64,000 bases of DNA from contig OX392541.1 of assembly GCA_947623455.1 (NCBI GenBank), forward strand, positions 8,746,719 through 8,810,718, in the 5' to 3' direction. A program made the position numbers and the translations under genes. The stretch is from Mimachlamys varia (taxonomy: Eukaryota; Mollusca; Bivalvia; Pectinida; Pectinidae). Shown in pieces: positions 62,101 to 64,000 of the stretch (position 1 is its first letter; every line of letters starts with the position of its first letter). The notes beneath the pieces were generated by a model. That model did not search any database. It saw nothing but the letters and a program-made list of their open reading frames with translations, and was not told the DNA's origin.

Positions 62101-63217
62101 ACAATCAAAACTCTCCCAAAAACTGTTGACAAAATCATGCGTTTGAGGTATTTTAATTTTGTTTTTACAAATATTTGTGCTGACTATACCATGTAGGTAC
62201 TTTGTGTGATACATATTTAGTTAACTAATTCACCCTGAAAACATATTTGAACTCTTCCAATTCGAAGGTTAGAATAGCTCATTGTACATTTCAGGGGTGA
62301 AATCTTCAAATGCCTTTTAGAACTTTAAGGTCTAGTTTAGTTTAGTTTTGTATTGTTTAACAGTTCATCAAGAATGCTTGTACTTTAATTTAGGGCTCAT
62401 GCAACACAGTAAAAAGGTACATTGAACAAAATAAATACCTCAAACCAATGTTATAGATATATTAATTGATGTACAGGATTTAAAAATATGTAAACATCAA
62501 ACAAATTGGCTGCGAAATATATCATATTTTAGGCCTAGAATAACCAATGGGGGAGTTAATGAGTTAATGATTTCCTGACACTATAACCGTTTCCAGTATA
62601 CTCTAACCTTGTATTACAGACAGGATGTCCAGCGACATTACGAAAAGTACCAGCGACCGTACCGTGGCGAGATGGGCATCCAGTCCTACAAACCAAACCA
62701 GATAGAGCACTACTTCCTGGTGAGTGAGGCTCTGTAGTTTAATCACAAGTCAACTTATCTCAATTGTTCAGCCTGTTTATTTGTATGCTACAGTAAAAAG
62801 TAATGTCAATTTGTGTTCTTACATATATATACGTGACCCAAATCAATGCTGATCTTGTTTGAAAGATTTTTCTTTTTTTAAATTATCACAAAACTTTCAC
62901 TTCTGATAAAAAAAATCTGTATTTTTTCCCTGACATGTGACACATATAAAAAATTAGAAAAACTTCAAAGCATTGATTTTTTTGTAATATATTGCTATTT
63001 CAGTGAAATTCTTTCCCTATTCCTTCCGATGATTTTAATAATTAACCAATATACTGAACAAAAACACTGTGACTTGATTTTATGTAATTTGTTTATGACA
63101 ACAATAAGGCTGATTTGTTTGTGAACAGGTGAGGGCTATTCTAGATGACGTAGTGACAGCGTTCCTGGACTCGTACTTTAAGCCTCCCATTCCTCTGGTA
63201 GAGAAGGAGGCCTATAC
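52845..63217 (+). CDS. Unrecognised coiled-coil protein gene (5' part, seven exons)
   Basis: Exons 52845-53113 (ATG at 52913), 53554-53635, 54670-54748, 55593-55681, 61982-62147, 62620-62719 and 63129-63217 join in one frame; the gene continues past the window. The start has a perfect ACCATGG context and an in-frame TAG 12 bases upstream. The N-terminus MGDKYGSDVYLPMPINREKL leads into long charged helices (KKVEQIQREIERLEKEQSDK; RFLVQERDRLQAAREKVREQ), predicted coiled coil. A Gly/Ser linker (DMRGGGSGSTPFSRLS) is followed by DDTIKDTIKTLPKTVDKIMR and VRAILDDVVTAFLDSYFKPP, the last recalling a short helical dimerisation or docking segment. A centrosomal or ciliary role is a guess from composition only; I do not recognise the family. 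Confidence 0.75.
53554..53635 (+). CDS. Coiled-coil gene, exon 2
   Basis: Acceptor GATAAACAG. NRHNKDQLLVEEKERLQGRD, SAASIKK. Only the donor AAGG|GTCGGT restores the frame of exon 3; it is a weak site. Confidence 0.7.
53822..53990 (+). repeat. Uninterrupted copy of the old dispersed repeat
   Basis: GATGAAGCAAAAGACGCTTA, CTCTTCTGGAACACCTGGTC, TAATTCTCTTGTAC..TTTTGCCCCTAGTTTAATCA..TATGATTTTGTTAACACTTC. This is the empty-site version of 34285-34860. Confidence 0.75.
54290..54605. repeat. Dispersed repeat, copy 2
   Basis: ACATCCTATGGTCAAATGAT..AAATTGAGCAATGCGGTTTCAG and following blocks match 52430-52700 in order and orientation. Confidence 0.7.
54670..54748 (+). CDS. Coiled-coil gene, exon 3
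   Basis: Acceptor TAATCTAAAG, donor AG|GTAACT: GENINDVIAQRTKEFSRLQN, AKEVEA, phase 2 out. Confidence 0.75.
54832..54880. mobile_element. 5' fragment of the TTAA element
   Basis: TTAAAGGCCTAATATACGTA, ACTTCAGGAAATTTTTCGGG matches the first 45 bases of 51925-52317; the rest is absent. Confidence 0.7.
55191..55402 (+). mobile_element. tRNA-derived SINE-like copy 2
   Basis: GGCTGCGGTGGCTGAGTGAT, TAAGGTGCCCCGAC..GACATTCTACCACTAGCCCT..GCCAGGTACTGACAGAAGGT..GGTTTTTCTCCGG and an A-rich tail. TGGCTGAGTGATTAAGG resembles box A. It matches 14252-14460 along its length. Confidence 0.8.
55593..55681 (+). CDS. Coiled-coil gene, exon 4 (alternative 5' splice site)
   Basis: Acceptor CTATTTCGACAG; donor GCCG|GTAAGC in phase 1 fits the exon at 61982. 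If the donor is skipped, the frame stays open to TGA at 55932 and adds a basic tail (..PKKRRRKYRYF..FPWTW). Confidence 0.75.
55933..57251. other. Coiled-coil gene intron 4, proximal part
   Basis: AT-rich, with a tandem duplication at 56890-57045; no other structure seen. Confidence 0.5.
56890..57045. repeat. 77-bp tandem duplication
   Basis: GTAGCTCGCCAAGGTAGAGT, ATATTTACACTGCACACTGT.. is followed 77 bp later by an almost identical copy (GTAGCTTGCTAAGG..). Confidence 0.93.
57438..57614 (+). CDS. Short frame inside the element, unrecognised
   Basis: ATG at 57438 opens MAAPFDEHAIYAKNSKFKNF, ARHRDDQSAQSTMEMMFLLE, QEQGNKLVFSFCNISIL and a stop. Hydrophilic and protein-like at first, no family recognised. 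It lies head-on to the ZAD-like frame and ends just inside it. Confidence 0.25.
   Translation, partial: KMAAPFDEHAIYAKNSKFKNFARHRDDQSAQSTMEMMFLLEQEQGNKLVFSFCNISIL
57604..57876 (-). CDS. ZAD-like zinc-binding fragment inside the element
   Basis: The minus-strand frame contains MAAPTETCRVCNNMLPTKSK, then FDQLNQILGYVADQADKKSR, YVCGFCFTKLNKL. The Cx2C..Cx2C spacing with a FxxL tail recalls the N-terminal zinc-finger-associated (ZAD) domain. It ends about a dozen codons after the last Cys with no DNA-binding fingers. It could be a captured exon; family assignment is tentative. Confidence 0.4.
   Translation of the reverse strand: MGLGLADQSKRALQLLITKMAAPTETCRVCNNMLPTKSKRVIFGPTFTVFDQLNQILGYVADQADKKSRYVCGFCFTKLNKLSIMISFIK
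58690..58785. mobile_element. Dispersed 90-bp palindromic element, copy 4
   Basis: TTCACCTCTGAAATTTCATC, ATGAACTTTCTCAACATTTG..AGAGTTCAAATGTGCCTTCA, GGGG. Confidence 0.65.
58880..58965 (-). ncRNA. Hammerhead-like motif, possible Penelope-like element remnant
   Basis: On the minus strand CTGATGA is followed by the stem CGGCTAGC/GCTAGCCG and AAAC. The CTGATGA..GAAAC core is that of hammerhead ribozymes, and CTGATGA-stem-CCGAAAC motifs are known to me from Penelope-like retroelements. Here the G needed before AAAC is also the last stem base, so the core may be imperfect. No reverse transcriptase is visible nearby. Confidence 0.35.
59540..59628. mobile_element. Dispersed 90-bp palindromic element, copy 5
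   Basis: TTCATCCCTACAATTTCATA..TTTGAAGAGTTCAAATGTGT, CTTAAGGGGTGAATGA. Confidence 0.65.
59629..61440. other. Coiled-coil gene intron 4, distal part
   Basis: Very AT-rich. A fragment resembling the palindromic family lies near 60485 (TTTCACCCCTATATGG). No exon could be found. Confidence 0.5.
61445..61665 (+). repeat. About 80-bp tandem repeat, three diverged copies
   Basis: TGTTAAAATATTGAAGTCTG, TGTTAAAATTTTGAAGTCTG and TGTCAAAATGTCTGAGTCTG each begin a unit that continues with (G)CCAG..GAAACTC and AGACT. Confidence 0.75.
61982..62147 (+). CDS. Coiled-coil gene, exon 5
   Basis: Acceptor after a T-rich tract (TTTTTTTTTGGTAG), donor AG|GTATTT. SVLSAPDMRGGGSGSTPFSR, LSVMTPDRAVHSVDDTIKDT, IKTLPKTVDKIMRL. 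Confidence 0.75.
62222..62302. mobile_element. Dispersed 90-bp palindromic element, copy 6
   Basis: AATTCACCCTGAAAACATAT, TTGAACTCTTCCAATTCGAA, GGTTAGAATAGCTCA..TTTCAGGGGTGAAA, nearly complete. Confidence 0.7.
62620..62719 (+). CDS. Coiled-coil gene, exon 6
   Basis: Acceptor TTGTATTACAG, donor GTGAGT. QDVQRHYEKYQRPYRGEMGI, QSYKPNQIEHYFL. Confidence 0.78.
63129..63217 (+). CDS. Coiled-coil gene, exon 7 (last in window)
   Basis: Acceptor TTTGTGAACAG, donor AC|GTAAGT. VRAILDDVVTAFLDSYFKPP, IPLVEKEAY. Phase 2 out; the next exon lies beyond the window. Confidence 0.78.
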
Positions 63218-63327
63218 GTAAGTTATCATCATATAGCAAAAGTGTCTTAGAAAAACTGCAGTTATATACAAACAGAAGTTAAAGGGAGGTATTTGTATAT
63301 AGGGGAAGCCGCAATTGCAACATCTTT

Positions 63328-63398
63328 GGGGGGGGGGGGGGGGGGGGGGGATTTCCGGTAAAGGTGGGGGGGATATCCAGTAAGGAGGGGGGGGGTTC
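63328..63398 (+). repeat. Poly-G tract
   Basis: A 23-base G run and two shorter G runs within 70 bp. Length is unreliable in assemblies; it can form G-quadruplexes. Confidence 0.9.
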
Positions 63399-63624
63399 CG
63401 GTAATCTTTGAAAATCTACTCACTCGAATGCATGCGCCATGTTGTGAATCACGACATAGTTCAAATTTTCTTGGACTTTATTACTTTAATTATCAATTCT
63501 TCTATGTGGCCTTGTGTGCAGCCATTATGGACCATGACCTTTACACCATGTAACCCTCTATACATGCATTCGAGAGAGGAGATATCTGGAGATTACTGGA
63601 AATTTCCCTGCGATGTTGTGATTT

Positions 63625-64000
63625 AGAAAAGCTGCAGGTTAATGAGACAGGGATCGTTAAGGGGAGGTTACTGTAAAAAGGTAAAACCACAGTTTAGTGG
63701 GACAGGGATCCTTAAGGGGAGGTAACTGTGTATAGGTAAAAACACAGTACAGTGGGACAGGGATCCTTAAGGGGAGGTTACTGTGTGTAGGTAAAACCAC
63801 AGTACAGTGGGACAGGGATTATTAAGGGGAGGTTACTGTATATAAGGTAAAACCACAGTACAGTGGGACAGAGATCCTTAAGGGGAGGTAACTGTATATA
63901 GGTAAAACCACACTACAGTGAGACAGGGATCCTTAAGGGGAGATTACTGTATATAGGTAAAACCACACTACAGTGAGACAGGGATCCTTAAGGGGAGGTT
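63625..64000 (+). repeat. 55-bp tandem array, cut by the window end
   Basis: Seven visible units of GTGGGACAGGGATCCTTAAG, GGGAGGTTACTGTATATAGG, TAAAACCACAGTACA; GACAG recurs at 63646, 63701, 63756, 63811, 63867, 63922 and 63977. It lies in an intron about 400 bp after the exon ending at 63217. Confidence 0.95.

Overview
The window is eukaryotic nuclear DNA, most likely from a bivalve mollusc. Small exons with GT..AG introns sit in AT-rich sequence. Tandem arrays, tRNA-derived SINE-like copies and short inverted-repeat elements are dense, including a composite repeat starting AGCTCACCTGG and ending in a CCTCTTGTTT-like tail that I associate with molluscan genomes. The species is an inference, and no bacterial or phage gene organisation is visible.

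Layout. (1) 1-18430, plus strand: the C-terminal half of COG3 (Golgi tethering complex subunit 3) in ten exons. Five of its introns carry tandem arrays, and at three splice junctions the junction itself is duplicated; the extreme case is about 100 copies of a 34-bp unit holding the exon end and 5' splice site. (2) 18431-22885: repeats and DNA-transposon relics. (3) 22886-33435, minus strand: a kyphoscoliosis-peptidase (KY/hillarin)-like gene in four coding exons, about 929 residues, with a putative N-myristoylation start and a transglutaminase-like core whose catalytic Cys and His appear to be replaced. A small two-exon plus-strand gene candidate (26225-27280) lies in its intron. (4) 33436-35477: a divergent intergenic region with three insertions inside one older repeat. 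(5) 35478-44046, plus strand: a seven-exon gene for a 317-residue protein I do not recognise, with a tRNA-like gene and a 2-kb composite repeat in its introns. (6) 44047-52844: 3' UTR, then a 2.7-kb element with long terminal inverted repeats and a 9-bp target duplication (47134-49850). (7) 52845-64000, plus strand: the 5' part of a coiled-coil gene I do not recognise, running off the window. Its introns hold a 717-bp inverted-repeat element with a zinc-finger-like ORF, a SINE-like copy and a hammerhead-like motif.

The four main genes have no obvious shared pathway. The common theme is structural: minisatellites grown from exon-intron boundaries, and several families of inverted-repeat transposons whose insertion scars can be read directly, in one case against an uninterrupted paralogous copy in the same window. 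All exon calls come from reading splice sites and frames by eye; no alignment or transcript data were available.
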